Source: Spirometra erinaceieuropaei
Taxonomy: Eukaryota; Platyhelminthes; Cestoda; Diphyllobothriidea; Diphyllobothriidae
DNA: 64,000 nt
Direction of reading: 5' to 3'
Assembly (NCBI GenBank): GCA_902702965.1
Contig: CACRXP010000189.1
Span: 936,447 to 1,000,446 of the forward strand
Shown here: positions 1 to 10,719 of the stretch, piece after piece
Position numbering within the stretch: position 1 is the stretch's first letter
Layout: each line of letters starts with the position of its first letter
The notes under the pieces: model-generated
Told to the model about the DNA's origin: nothing
The model's database searches: none
Seen by the model: the letters and a program-made list of their open reading frames with translations, nothing else
Translations under genes and position numbers: made by a program

Positions 1-690
1 AGGCCGATGTCGCGGATCAACTGAAGGCTCTACTACAGGTGGAGATCATCACATCCCTCATCAGCGTATGTGATCTTCATTCACTGTGTGTGTTTCTCCT
101 ACCTTTCTGTTGTCACGGACGGTGCGCACATGTTATTTTATTGGGGCGGGGGAGGGGGGGACTCTCTAGCGTACAAGGCCGTGCGCACTTCGTCACAGTC
201 TGTTGTTTCGCGTTGGAGTGTTCAGATTCGACCGTAGTGAATGCTTCCTTCGAAGGATGTCCTTTTGCGGCTGGAGGGCTTTCTTCCCACGCCCCACGAA
301 GGTCCCCCCTCCTGTCAGGACTGAGTTGACTAAGTCGCTGCTCTTCTCTGGCTCCGGCAACACAGAAATTTGTCCTTTGTCCTGGGAGATCGTATGCGCC
401 AGGCGTCACGATTGCGTGAGTCCTCTGTTGTACAGCCGTTAATTTGGCTGGGATATTGCAGCGAGGAAATTGGAACGCGAAGTTCTGTAGCATGCCTCTA
501 ACTGCCATCCCATGAGGCGCGTGAGTGATAATTGTAGGGCACATAGTTTGCCTATGTGCACCGAAAGTTACAAATCATTAAACGCACTTCACGATGGAGA
601 CGTTGTTTCGGAGCATTTAGTAAGCCTCGAATATGCACCAGGCGAAATATTAACTGAACTTTAGACATGTAATTTCGGTTAGAAATGATT
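1..690. other. Unassigned left edge
   Basis: I recognise no gene here. The minus strand is open for 143 codons (113-544), but the peptide is Pro/Arg/Ala-rich and matches no family I know, so it is probably chance in GC-rich DNA. The last ~30 bases (around 675-690) resemble the subterminal part of the foldback family described at 15108. Confidence 0.4.
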
Positions 691-696
691 ACTTAG

Positions 697-1098
697 ATAG
701 GGGCAACCAGCAGGCGTCAGGTAATGAAACCAAAAAACCCGCTGCCACGGCAAGAAACGTCTGGAGTCGTTTATCGGATCTGGTGCAGTTGCGGACAAAG
801 CAACTACGTCGGAGAAACCGGAAGACAGCTTCGAACGCGAATAGCCGAGCATACTGCAGCGGTTCGGAGAAATGACGCCAGCTCTCAAGTTGCGGCTCAT
901 TAGACGAGATCTGACCACACATTCAAATTCGACGAGGCCGAAATTCTCACTAGAGGTGACAACCGCGTGAGCCGGGAGCTGCTTGAGTCATGGTTTACTG
1001 GCCCCCAATCCATTAACAAGTTCAATGAGCTTCCCCTTCCATACCCGGTGCTGAGACTTCGCCTAGGCGGAGAAATTAGCCACGCGGGGAGCGCATAG
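697..1098 (+). pseudogene. GIY-YIG endonuclease domain of PLE-1
   Basis: PLEs encode a reverse transcriptase with a C-terminal GIY-YIG nuclease that nicks target DNA. From the ATG at 724 the frame reads 124 codons to a TAG at 1096-1098. Visible motifs are SGVVYRIWCSCGQSNYVGE, the GIY..YIG pair with the CxC typical of PLE nucleases, followed by GRQLRTRIAEH with the conserved arginine, and a C-terminal LLESWF block. One in-frame TAG at 901-903 breaks the copy. The true element starts far upstream, so the ATG at 724 is simply the first methionine, not a real start. This is a dead remnant. The family call is strong because several independent copies share the frame. Confidence 0.85.
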
Positions 1099-1307
1099 GT
1101 GAACACTTCCCAACACCAGGGTCGGTGCGTCAGATGGTCGAGCAATCATTAAACCAACATCCAACGCACGTGATGGGATTGTAACAATTAACGACGCAGA
1201 TGTCGGCCATTAACCAATTAGCACACCAAGGGCGACGATCCCTGATGAAGCGGGAGCCGTAAACATTCATAGGTATGCGGTAACATGGCGACTGCAGCCT
1301 ATAAATA

Positions 1308-1322
1308 CTGCAGACTCTCGTG
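1308..1322 (+). promoter_or_regulatory. TATA-like box before the hammerhead
   Basis: CTATAAATACTGCAG lies 41 bases before the hammerhead core. It recurs intact or nearly so in most PLE-1 copies (55481, 61261, minus strand at 47091-47105, weaker at 23806 and 46362). Position and conservation suggest the element's own promoter in the pseudo-LTR. Promoter function is inferred. Confidence 0.45.
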
Positions 1323-1333
1323 CATGAACCACC

Positions 1334-1396
1334 CGTATCTGCTTTTGTCTCTGATGATGGGTTCGAGCAGGAATCCGAAAGGTCAGGCTAATAAAG
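1334..1396 (+). ncRNA. Hammerhead ribozyme-like motif in PLE-1
   Basis: The catalytic box CTGATGA is at 1351-1357. A stem II follows in which GGGTTC (1359-1364) pairs with GAATCC (1371-1376) across a 6-base loop, and then GAAA is at 1377-1380. After GAAA comes GGTC and then AGGC, which can pair (with one G-T) with GTCT just before the core to form the base of stem I. Other copies have CGTC after GAAA, so stem III is minimal and could work best in dimers. PLEs are known to carry such minimal type I hammerheads in their pseudo-LTRs. Activity is not shown here. Confidence 0.72.
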
Positions 1397-1492
1397 CTCT
1401 TGTCCCAGCGACCGTGTCTCTTTCTTCAAGACTGCTTCCTGAGACTCGTCTCTTCGCTTCTATTGGTTAGGTAGGATTATAATTTTTTGGCG

Positions 1493-1863
1493 AGGGTATG
1501 GTATGTAACCCCCTCGGGGGACCTTAGTTAGCCAAAAACCCAACGCCAGCCGTGGCCGCGCCTTGAATGGGAAATCAGTAAACTAATGTCAATTCCTAAA
1601 ACCCTAGCCTCAACCCCAAATACAAATCGCAACCCAAGCCTGACAATGCTAGTCCCAAAAATAACCCATCCAACCAACCCTACAGTTACCCAAACCCTAA
1701 CCTTGAGCCCAAAACGGGGCAACTTTATTGTTGATTTCACTGTCGGAGATCACAATCTGCTCCCTGTGTAACCCTTATAACAACCTACTGCCAGGCAAAG
1801 CCTTATGAAGTGCATCTAATTAAGATAAGAAGGTAAGGGGGGGGGTTACGTACCCTACCCTTA
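1493..1863 (+). mobile_element. M-family MITE-like element, copy M1
   Basis: This 371-base element has imperfect terminal inverted repeats. The left end begins GGGTATGGTATGTAACCCC; the right end, read in reverse, begins GGGTAGGGTACGTAACCCC. It matches M2 (2741-3146) and M3 (10720-11053, minus) along most of its length. The interior is rich in CCCTAA-like words (AAACCCTAACC near 1691). It has no coding potential, and the long A/C-rich open frame (1586-1771) is a by-product of composition. Confidence 0.75.
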
Positions 1864-2740
1864 GCTTTTGCTTATATTGCGACATAGTCACGAGACATTT
1901 CAGTCGCACCAGTATGTCAGCTTCTGAGCACAGGAGTGGGGGTTTGGAAGCCCGTAATATCCTTGTTTTTTGCTAAAGCCGGACTAATTCGCATGCATTT
2001 TATCTCTGAATCTCCACCGTCTGTGCAATAATAACCCTTTATCGTCCTACCGGTCTGTTATCCGGTAAAGATGACACGCCGAAAAAGGGCTCGAAAACAG
2101 AGTCGCCGCTCCTTTCCCTATCCACTTTTACTGTAGGTACTTGCCTACTCTAATGCAACAAAATCGGGCACTGGCCAGCTGAGACTACATTCTCCTGCAT
2201 TGGTGTTAAAAGTTTTATTCAACAGAACAAAAACGTTCTCTTTCACTCTCGCAATCCTTATACCCCTCTCTCGCTCTCAATGCTGCTGGAGCTCTTTCTT
2301 CCGGCGTGAGGGCAATAACGAGGTGGTTTCCTTCAGCCGCCTGGGAGATATGTGTGCGTGTGTAGCGGCGTAGTGCCATCATCTATTTTCGTGTTTTCAT
2401 ATGCCAGCTGACAAGTAAATGTTCTTTCCTTTTGTTCCTTGAACCCTGTCCCAAAGTAACCGGAACCGCTTGGAGTTACCATCTGTGAGGGTGCTTAATG
2501 AAGCACATCCGATGAGGGTGGGGGGGGGGACGCTTCGGCTGTACTATTTACACCACCATTTGCACAGAAGCAACTCTCCTGCTGCCGTCTGCTTAATCAA
2601 GCTTAGATATGTAAAAGCTGAGCGCCCAGCCTTATGTGGGGGCGTGTCGCCTGTGTGGTGCTACGTCTGAGTTAGTCTGGATATGAGCCTGAAAGTTCAG
2701 TATTAGTATTGCGTTTTTCAGCAGTAGTATTCATAGGACC
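1864..2740. other. Unassigned interval
   Basis: No repeat family or coding region is recognised. The interval contains CT-rich stretches near 2240-2290 and a run of Gs near 2520. Confidence 0.4.
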
Positions 2741-3146
2741 GGGGTATGGTATATGACCCACTTGAGGGGGTGGGGGGGACGGTAATTAGCCACAAACCTG
2801 ACACTAACCGTGACCATGCCTTAACCGAGAAATCTCTAACCCATAGGCATTTAACGAAAGCTCGGACGTAACCTTAACTCTAAGTCAAGCCCTAAAACTC
2901 CAACCCAAGCCTGGCAACCCTGTTCCCAACAAACAGCAATCCTAAACGTTGTCCAAACCCTAACCTCTGACCCAAAACGGACAACACTAATGTCGATAAC
3001 GCTATTGGAGGTTAGAATCCGCCCTCTGCTTAGCCCCTATCACAACCTACTGCCAGGCAAACCGTTATGAAGCACACCTAAGTAAGTAAGGTAAGATGGT
3101 ATGTTTTTGAGGAACCACCCAGCGGGGTTACATACCCCACCCTTAC
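2741..3146 (+). mobile_element. M-family MITE-like element, copy M2
   Basis: This copy has the same layout as M1: left end GGGGTATGGTATATGACCC, an interior with CCAAACCCTAACC, a shared block ACAACCTACTGCCAGGCAAA (from about 3041), and right end GGGGTTACATACCCCACCC. It differs from M1 by many substitutions and small indels, so the two are old insertions and not a recent tandem duplication. Confidence 0.75.
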
Positions 3147-3465
3147 CATTCGTAGCAGTTGGTTTTATTGGTGTTTGACATTGCCATTTGTTAAATTACA
3201 TCTGAGCCCAGTCTTTTGTACTTTTGAAGCACACCAACTAGCATTACCAATGATGATGAAGTTCAGTAGATGACTTTGCGTTAACTTGTGTCGTCTTCAG
3301 TTCATGTTTTATGAGCTGCGTCATATACTGCGTCTTATACGTAGGAGCACTCAGCGATCGGTTTATGGCATGCGCTCATCCCATGGGCCTTACTGCCCGA
3401 TTTAGAGTCCGCACAGGTAGTCACTCGGTGACTAGCAGTATATTCATCTAAATTGTTGCTAAAAG

Positions 3466-3695
3466 GCAGGGCGAACCGTGCTGAGTATTTTTGGCCTCTC
3501 GGCAGTCGTCAGCCAGCTCCAGCCGTCCTCAGGCTGACGGCACCTGGGACTCGAACTCGGTTGCTTTCGTCATTGTGTGTGCGCGAGGTAGTCCAATGCC
3601 CCACAGTTGAGTCACGGCCCCATTGTCCTGTCGGGTTTTGGATCAGGTATATTACCTCGGGCGGAGGGACGCCCACCGACCAGGTTACATGGCGT
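3466..3695 (-). mobile_element. tRNA-derived SINE, minus copy
   Basis: Read on the minus strand it has an internal pol III promoter. The A-box-like TGACTCAACTGTGGGGC is near 3595-3613 and the B box GAGTTCGAGTCCC is near 3546-3558. The family tail, here GCTGACGACTGCCGAGAGGCC, follows. Most other copies read GACGGCTAATAAGCCAGAAA in the tail. The 5' leader contains AACCCGACAGGAC, also present at the copy at 52845-53060. Confidence 0.7.
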
Positions 3696-3699
3696 GCTT

Positions 3700-3890
3700 G
3701 TCTCGTTATGCCCTATAATTCAAAATCGGACAGAAAAACGGGCCCCTGGCTGACCAGTAGAGCGCTGGACCTTTTGACGCGTAATTTTCAATTGGCCTGG
3801 GTCCGAACCTCAGATCCCACAATCCTGGAGTTGGGCGTGGCTGACTGATGACGGCTAATAATCAGGAAACGTCCATCCCGGTCCCGTTTT
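3700..3890 (+). mobile_element. tRNA-derived SINE, plus copy
   Basis: The A-box-like TGACCAGTAGAGCGCTGG is at about 3750 and the B-box-like GGTCCGAACCTC at about 3799. The tail GATGACGGCTAATAATCAGG follows near 3847. It stands head to head with the minus copy at 3466-3695. Confidence 0.7.
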
Positions 3891-4943
3891 AGTTGACAGC
3901 CCGTTATCTGCACATACTTTCAGTATTATTAGTATCGATTGGCATTTGCATTGCAAATTCTCGTATTGTTATTTCGACATCGCTTGTGAGATATTCTTTT
4001 GCGCATTACTCCGTGTTTAGCACTATAACCATCACCTCAAGTAATACTTCTGTTAGTAGCCATCATTGATGCGATGTCTTTCGCCCGAAATTGCAGTACG
4101 CTGTTGCGGAGAGCGCCAGATTACTGATAGGTTCGTCCGCCCCGTATTGCAGTATCTATGTTCGGGTGATGTGCTAGTTCACTGGTCGGAGCTGCTCAAA
4201 ATGGTATTTAGGGAGCTATTCTCCCCTTACAGTCGTCGGCACCCCCGTTCTCTTGGCAGGCATTCTTGCATATAGCTGGTGCTGAACTCATCGCGAAGGC
4301 CATTTACCTGCAGAGCGTTCAGTATGAAGACGAGTTCATCCTCCGAGGTATCCAAAAATATATCTGAGTTGTGGACTAGGTAACATTAACGACCTTGTGG
4401 TGAAAAACTGTAGAAACCTGTGTTTTGACCCTGTCCCAAGTGTCGCCCTGCTTATTGGGACTTCCGGAAAGGAAAGACACTTTTCCTCTCTTTTTACAAA
4501 GTGAACATTTAACACTGGATGAGTTTGGTTCACTTCATCTAGGAAATTGCTCACATGAAGTTTCTCATTCGCTACCACGAAAATATAATCGACTCATCGG
4601 GCACAGGAATCAAGGTGCTTCCTATACTTTTCCCACGAAGACATTTACTAGTGTATTCTAGTGTGTGTTTCTATCGCAACATCATTTGTCTAGCGGTTGA
4701 ATTTAATCAACAAATGTGGATTGTCTCATCAATATTCTGCAAAGTAGTTGTTCGTTTGGGCTACAAGTAGTACCCAAGGGGGACAATCCTATCTAGCGTT
4801 CTAGTCGCACAGTATTGTTTTTCCATTGAACTAGGAATTCAACGGTGTTTCGTAAGTTGCATGATGCTACTCTGCTTCGGCTTGACTTAAGTGCTTCGGC
4901 AAGTCACAATTGCACATATCTACCGTCGGCCGCATATAGGAGA
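3891..4943. other. Unassigned, apparently single-copy interval
   Basis: None of the window's repeat families is visible here. Short open frames of up to ~80 codons occur on both strands without recognisable domains. Confidence 0.35.
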
Positions 4944-5242
4944 TCAGGTTTGTACATCTTCGGCCAGCCGTAACCCTCCAGGGATACTTATGTCATTGAG
5001 CTTAGTAGATTCGAGTTCTTGTTCAGTAAGGAAACTCTTATCTTCCGTTTGATTTGAACTTCTGTCGTCTCGCTCTGGTGCCTGTTTTGCTTTTTTCTCC
5101 TGAACTGCACTCTCATCAGCTGGGAATGACTCGGCCTCTGAAACATGACTACCTTTTCTATCATTGGGACAAGAACTTGTAGGGTTTTCTGACGTGCACT
5201 TCCTTATTTTGGTGCGACCATTTGAGCTTGTCAAGATGGGCT
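4944..5242 (-). CDS. Possible exon, Ser/Glu/Lys-rich peptide
   Basis: The minus strand is open for about 99 codons, ending in a stop at 4944-4946. The peptide is hydrophilic and low in aromatic residues, with segments such as AVQEKKAKQAPERDDRSS and LTEQELESTKL. It looks like a disordered region of a real protein and not translated repeat DNA, and the neighbourhood lacks known repeats. The frame is closed by a TGA just upstream, where GTTATGAG could be a weak splice acceptor, so this would be a terminal exon. I do not recognise a family. Chance is a serious alternative. Confidence 0.25.
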
Positions 5243-6200
5243 CTCATAACGCGTCAGATTTTGATTGATTTTGCTGTAAGATATCGATAGTAACAGTTCC
5301 GAGGGCTAAATTTGAAGCATTCGCCTTCCTCCGATGTTGTAAATACTAGGCCTTGCGTCGTACTCTAGAACATTTCCATCGAGTCTAGCTCAAGAAATAG
5401 AAAATAAATTCTGGTACAGAGCACTACTTGCACTTTTTGGCAAAATATTGGGTCGGTCCTTCAACGGAAATATCAAACCCCTAATTTTTTACGTATGCAG
5501 GTCTATTGGTAATTAAAACAGCCAATCGTTTTACCTAAGTTCCGGCGCCGTCAGCGTACTTCTACCGACCCCGAAAACAGTCATGATTTAGTTTGTCGCC
5601 GATTTAATATACAGTAGGCAAAGCAACCCTCGAAATTTGCGTTCCAGCACGAGAAATGCGTGATAAATTAGAATCCGGTATAAATAAATATGTTAAAACG
5701 ACAATAAATAAAGTTGTTCAGGTAGATCTACTAGTTTTTTTTTCTTTTCAAGAAGCGGAAATGCCAAATGCGCAAAAATTTACGTCAAGTGAACAAATGT
5801 ATTTTGGAGGGTTCACACAGACAACTGAGTAAATAAAACAGCGCAGGCACAATGACGTTTCAGTAATTTCTTTTAGACAATCCTATAACGGAAATATCCA
5901 CTTTTTCTGTTAACGATGTGTTTATTCGCATCTTCACGCGATTTATGTGAACCAAAAAATCGTGCCGTAATTTGGCAAAGGTTGTTTCGAGAAGACCTTC
6001 CCCTCTAGATTTATGCCCCTGTTAGAGAAAAACAATCAGACTCGCAGATGCGGTTTAGGGCAGTTATTAACGTGGAAACTTGCCTGCAGAGCCGAATTTT
6101 ATGTCTGTTCAAAATATGTTTATTGATGATATAGGCTAACAGCATATTCTGCATAAGAAAAAACCTCTTTACGTAACGCCTTAAGCTAAGTCATTGAGAG
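5243..6200. other. Unassigned AT-rich interval
   Basis: AT-rich DNA without an open frame worth noting and without a recognised repeat until the foldback element begins at about 6200. Confidence 0.35.
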
Positions 6201-7130
6201 ACCGATCTCAATAAAATTTTGATCGAAATTCTGAAATGCGTTTTCGACTAAGAAGGCTTACTTAGACGGCGTTGTAATATTGATTATCATACGTCATAAT
6301 CCTATAACGTTTCGGACTCGCCCGGATGTTGGCTTTTGACTGCACTTTTTTTCGACCTGTAGAAAGCGTAGTCGGCAAAAATGACTACTTAAGTAACATG
6401 CATTTTTCACAGTGATTTTCGATGGTCTTGTAGATTCAACTATATTTTATGGGAAGTATGCGCAAGGATATGATATTTTACTCGTCTGGTAGCAAATGAC
6501 GTTGTCTTCACATCTTATACTAGAAAAAAGGATATACATCAGTTTTGAAAAAGTTTCTAATCATGAGATTTTTTAAAGGCTGTGCAATATTCATCCATGC
6601 AGCATCGCACCTGTCCTTCATGAAATTTACAACATAGTCTGCATCCATCGCAAAATTTTATGAAATATATATATGACACCTTCATAAAGACATAGAGGAA
6701 TATAGGATTTTCCTTGCGCGGAAGGCACACACCTTGTAGACTAAAATCGCTAAACGCTAATGCAACGGCTGATCAGGCCCAAAATTATTCGGCAGTTGCA
6801 AATTTTTTCAAACCCTATATATATACCTTTTCTTCGGATATAATATTGTAAAGGCGACGTAATTCGCTAACACACGAGTAAAAGTGAGCAGGTTTTGTGC
6901 ATTCTTTTATGTATAATGTACTCGAATTCATTAGAACATCGAAAATTGATGTGGAAAATGAACACTGATTAAATACTCACTGCTACTGAGTACTATTTTT
7001 ACAGGAGGTCCCAAAAATGTATTCAAACACGAACCTTTCGCTGATTCTGAAATATCATAAGATCATTTGCAGGATTTTCAATATTAAAACTCGATTTACT
7101 TAATATTTTCCCAATCATGAAATTGGTCAC
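6201..7130. mobile_element. Foldback element F1
   Basis: The left arm starts near TCTCAATAAAATTTTG and contains GAAATTCTGAAATGCGTTTT and then ATTTTCGATGG. The right arm is an approximate reverse complement (ACATCGAAAATTGATG near 6934, ending near CCCAATCATGAAAT). The arms are several hundred bases long. It belongs to the same family as F4 at 15108 and has no coding capacity. Right of it, 7131-7324 is unassigned. Confidence 0.65.
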
Positions 7131-7324
7131 TCACACGCAGTCCGAGGTTCGTTGCACTGATAATTTTTAGATATCGTTTATCACCTTTCATCAGTGTGAT
7201 CGGTTGCTGCTTTGGTGCATTTTTTAAAATCCCACGCCGACGTCGAGCGGTGCGCTTTTTCGCACAGTTTTCTAAACTCCTGGTATAATTTAACACGTAT
7301 AACTGTTTCATGAAGGACTAGACG

Positions 7325-8770
7325 CAAACCTGGCCACTGGCTTCCCGAGGCAGGCAAGCTCAGTATACATGGTAAATTACACGCACAGGCATCCAACTAC
7401 CAGTCTGAAGTCGACCAAGTTGCAATAGTAGAGGGAAAGGAAGACAGGGCTTGCGGGTAAATTTATACAGTGCTGTTCCGGACTTATTCTGCCTTCATTC
7501 AGCCAATCATAACCCTGACCACCAGCAGCTGGGACCAGAAACACAAATATGCGCACAGGCGTACCTGGCGCAGTTGGTTCACCACTGGGGTCTACCAGAT
7601 GGGTCATAAGCACTTCATCGAACCGAAGTTCATCAGTGCCTCGCCACCTGTCATTTCCTGTCGTTGTAGATCGGGTATTTATTCACTCAGGGATGGACGC
7701 GCGCCGACCTTTTGGCTCCCCGAACCAAAAAAACCCGTATGGCTGGCAAAGGTCACAAACAGGCAACGCACGATCAGGTCGAAATCGGCGAAGTTATGAT
7801 AGCAGCAAGGAGGGACGACAAAGAATGCGGGTAGATTGATACAGTGCTGTTCTGGGCTATATTCTGCATTCATTCAGCCAATAACAATCCTGACCGCAAG
7901 TTAGAATCAGAAACTCGAAAATGCGCTCGTGCACAGCGCAGACCGTTCATGGAAGGGGTCTAGCAGATGCCCTATAAGCACTTCATCGAACCTAAGTTCA
8001 TCATTGCCTCGCTGCCTGCAATTTTCTGTCGTAGATCGGGTATTTATTCACTCAGGAATGGATGCACGCCGACCTATTGGCTGCCCGAAGCAAAATAAAG
8101 TCCCGTATGGGTGGCGAAGTTCACGATCAGGCAACCAACTACCAGGCTGAACTTGGCCAAATCATAATAGCAGCGAGGAGGAACGACAGAGTCTGGGGGA
8201 GGGGGGTAGATTAATACAGTACTGTTTCGGGCTTATTGTGCCTTCATCCAGCCAATCATAACCCTGACCACCAGCAGTTGGGACCAGAAACACAAATATG
8301 CGCACAGACGCACCTGGCGCAGTTGATCCACCACTGGGGTCTACCAGATGGGCCATAAGTACTTCATCGAACCGAAGTTCATCAGTGCCTCGCCACCTGT
8401 CATTATCTGTCGTTGTACATCGGGTATTTATTCAATCAGGAATGGGCACACACCGATCTATTGGCTTCACGAAGCAAACCAGCTCCGTATGGGTGGCAAA
8501 GGTCACGAACAGGCAACCAATTACCAGGCCGAAGTCGGCCAAGTCATAATAGCAACGAGGAGGGACGACAGACAATGCGGGTTGATTGATACAGTGCTGT
8601 TTCGGGCTTATTGTGCCTTCATTCAGCCAATCATAATTCTGATCAACAGCTGGGACCAGAAACACAAACATGCGCACAGACACACCTGACTCAGTTTTTC
8701 CACCACTGGGTCATAAACACTTTATCGAAGCTAAGATCACTGTCTCGCCGCCTGACATTCTGTCATCGCT
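7325..8770. repeat. Tandem array, unit 374-375 bp, ~3.9 copies
   Basis: The string ACAGTGCTGTT or a close variant recurs with its core at 7471, 7845, 8220 and 8595, giving spacings of 374, 375 and 375 bases. The blocks GGGACCAGAAACACAAATATG and CATCGAACCGAAGTTCATC repeat in register. Units differ by substitutions and short indels, and the second unit is the most divergent. Minus-strand open frames repeat peptides such as YDWLNEGTISPKQHCIN, but one unit is 374 bases, so no single frame runs through. The array sits between two foldback elements. Confidence 0.88.
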
Positions 8771-8783
8771 GATAGGGCAGCGA

Positions 8784-9755
8784 TGGTGGGCTTATTCATG
8801 AAATCTCAACAGAAATTCCGAAATGCGTTTTCGTTTCGAAAAGATTAATTAAATTGGGTTGTAAAACTAGTCAGCCTGCAACATAATTCTATAATATTTC
8901 AGTTACGTCAGGATGCCGGCTTTCGAATGAACTTCCTTTAGACTGCATGCAAAATACTACACTCTGTAAAAAATGAATAATAAAGTAGCATGATTTTTTC
9001 TCATTGATTTTTGATGCCCCTAAAAGTCGTGGAAAACATGCAAAAAATATTTATTCTTTTGCTCATTCAGTAGATAATTACGTCTTCTTCCAATCTTATA
9101 TTCGAAGGAGGGACATAATTCGGTTTTGAAATCTTTTTCCAATTCCCGAATAATTTTGAACCCTCTCTACCGTTACACTTGGATTCAGGGATTCCAAGCC
9201 ACCAGCTATATATGTTCCGCGAACGAAAAACCACACATTTCTCTGCGGTAAGAAGGAGGACCATATAGGGTTCTTAAAATTTGGCAGTGGATTTGATTCA
9301 TATTGTTTACATTACAAGCCACATTGGTAAATGCAGAGACATGACGATTTATGAACGGCCATTTCAAGATATTTAAATGTCCCACAATTAGAAACTTTTT
9401 TAGGACCGAATTATGTCCCTCTTTCGAGTGTAGAATTAGAAGCCGTAATTTTCTACCGAATAATCAAAAGAATTAATATTTTTATGCCTGTTTTCCATGA
9501 AATATAATTGGACTTTTAGGAGCATCGAATATCAATGAGGAAAATTCATGTTAAATAAGTAGTAGTTTTTGACAGAGTGTAGTTTTTGCCTGCAGTCTGA
9601 AGGAAGTCGTTGGAAAGCCGGCATCCTGAGGTAACTGAAATATTATAGAATCATGTTGCAGACTGACTAGTTTTACAACCCTACTTAATTAATCTTTTCG
9701 AAACGAAAACACATTTCGGAATTTCGGTTGACATTTCATGAGTTAGCCCACCTAC
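8784..9755. mobile_element. Foldback element F2, full length
   Basis: A 972-base element. The left end GGTGGGCTTATTCATGAAAT matches the right end read in reverse (GGTGGGCTAACTCATGAAAT). The arms continue through AATTCCGAAATGCGTTTTCG and ATTGATTTTTGATGCC and pair with the right arm for roughly 350 bases around a ~250-base centre. It is the best-preserved member of the GGTGGGCTAACTCATG subfamily (with F5, F7, F9). Confidence 0.8.
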
Positions 9756-10719
9756 GGTAGCACCGTACCAGTTCATCCACATTTTCTGCTCACACCGCCT
9801 TTTTACGTATACAACATTTCCGTTTTGTTGGCGGGACGGCGCTGTTGTCATCCCTCGCCAATTTACTTGCAGTCTTATAGAAAAATACAATAAAATTATA
9901 TGCGGCATCCAGCGCAAGTTTCCTCAACCTCCTTGGTTGCACCTAGGCGGGGGTTGCTGACAAAAAGTAAAGACATTACGATTGTCGTTTCGGGCTTCTC
10001 GACTGTCATCTGCTATTCATACGCCGGCTACGGATATCTGCGCACGCGAGGTTGAAATCCGCACCCAGCAAGAGTGGCGTATATTAGATCCATCCTGATC
10101 GCAGGATGGAGAACCGTGTATTCTTTTTGTGGCGGTTTTTCTCCGGGAAGGACTCTTTCCGCGCATTAGAGCGTTTTTAAAAACGTCGGAAAATATAGGT
10201 AGCGCATGTTAACCATGAATCTGCTCCCCATGCTCTATCAGAGTAAAAAATAAGGAGTGTTTTAGGTAAGGGTAGCGTATGGGGTGGGAGAATAATCTGG
10301 GAAATTGAGCGTAAGCATTGTCAATAATATATGTAATTATAAGTGGTCGATATCTTCTCAGCGTCCAGGTTATACTTTGCATCCGCGCCTGAGGATTGTC
10401 TTGAGAAACGCTTCATGTACACGCAGATTGTTCATCAGACTAAATCCACGTCAACTGCAGCGGTTTAAAATAAATCTGACGAAGGCTTCGTACATCTGAT
10501 CAATCCGACAATGGATTCTATCCCCACCTTGTCCATTCGGGAAAAATTTTGTTCCAGTGCAGTAGGAGCCATCCACTGGATCGAACGTTTCTCTAACAAC
10601 CACGAATGGACACATTTCCCACGGGAGAAAGCGAGACGCTGATCGTTGCTTAGATGTATTATTTTTAAGTACGCCGCCGTTGTCTTCGTAGATATCGGGG
10701 ACATGGCGAGTTTCGATAA
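9756..10719. other. Unassigned interval
   Basis: No repeat match seen. A small perfect hairpin CATCCTGATCGCAGGATG lies near 10092. A minus-strand open frame (10465-10860) runs into the adjacent M element and is therefore not credible as a gene. Confidence 0.4.

Larger units (their letters stand above)
697..1428 (+). mobile_element. PLE-1 copy, 5'-truncated Penelope-like element
   Basis: This is the 3' part of a Penelope-like retroelement. In order it holds the end of the reverse-transcriptase linker, a GIY-YIG endonuclease pseudogene (697-1098), about 200 bases of 3' region, the TATA-like string CTATAAATACTGCAG (from 1309), a hammerhead-like fold (1334-1396) and a terminal TTTCTTC. Its sequence aligns by eye with the copies at 45665, 54975 and 61085 (plus) and at 23689 and 31842 (minus). 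5' truncation is usual for target-primed retroelements. The right end lies 65 bases from an M-family MITE. Confidence 0.85.

Noticed and set aside
113..544. 143-codon minus-strand frame as a gene
   Set aside because: GC-rich, no domain, no start or splice context, and open frames on the other strand at the same place.
1586..1760. CCCTAA-like words as interstitial telomere repeat
   Set aside because: They are irregular, lie inside an element with inverted termini and recur in two other copies with the same arrangement.
7325..8770. CRISPR array
   Set aside because: Units of 375 bases are similar throughout, with no short repeat/unique spacer alternation, and the context is eukaryotic.
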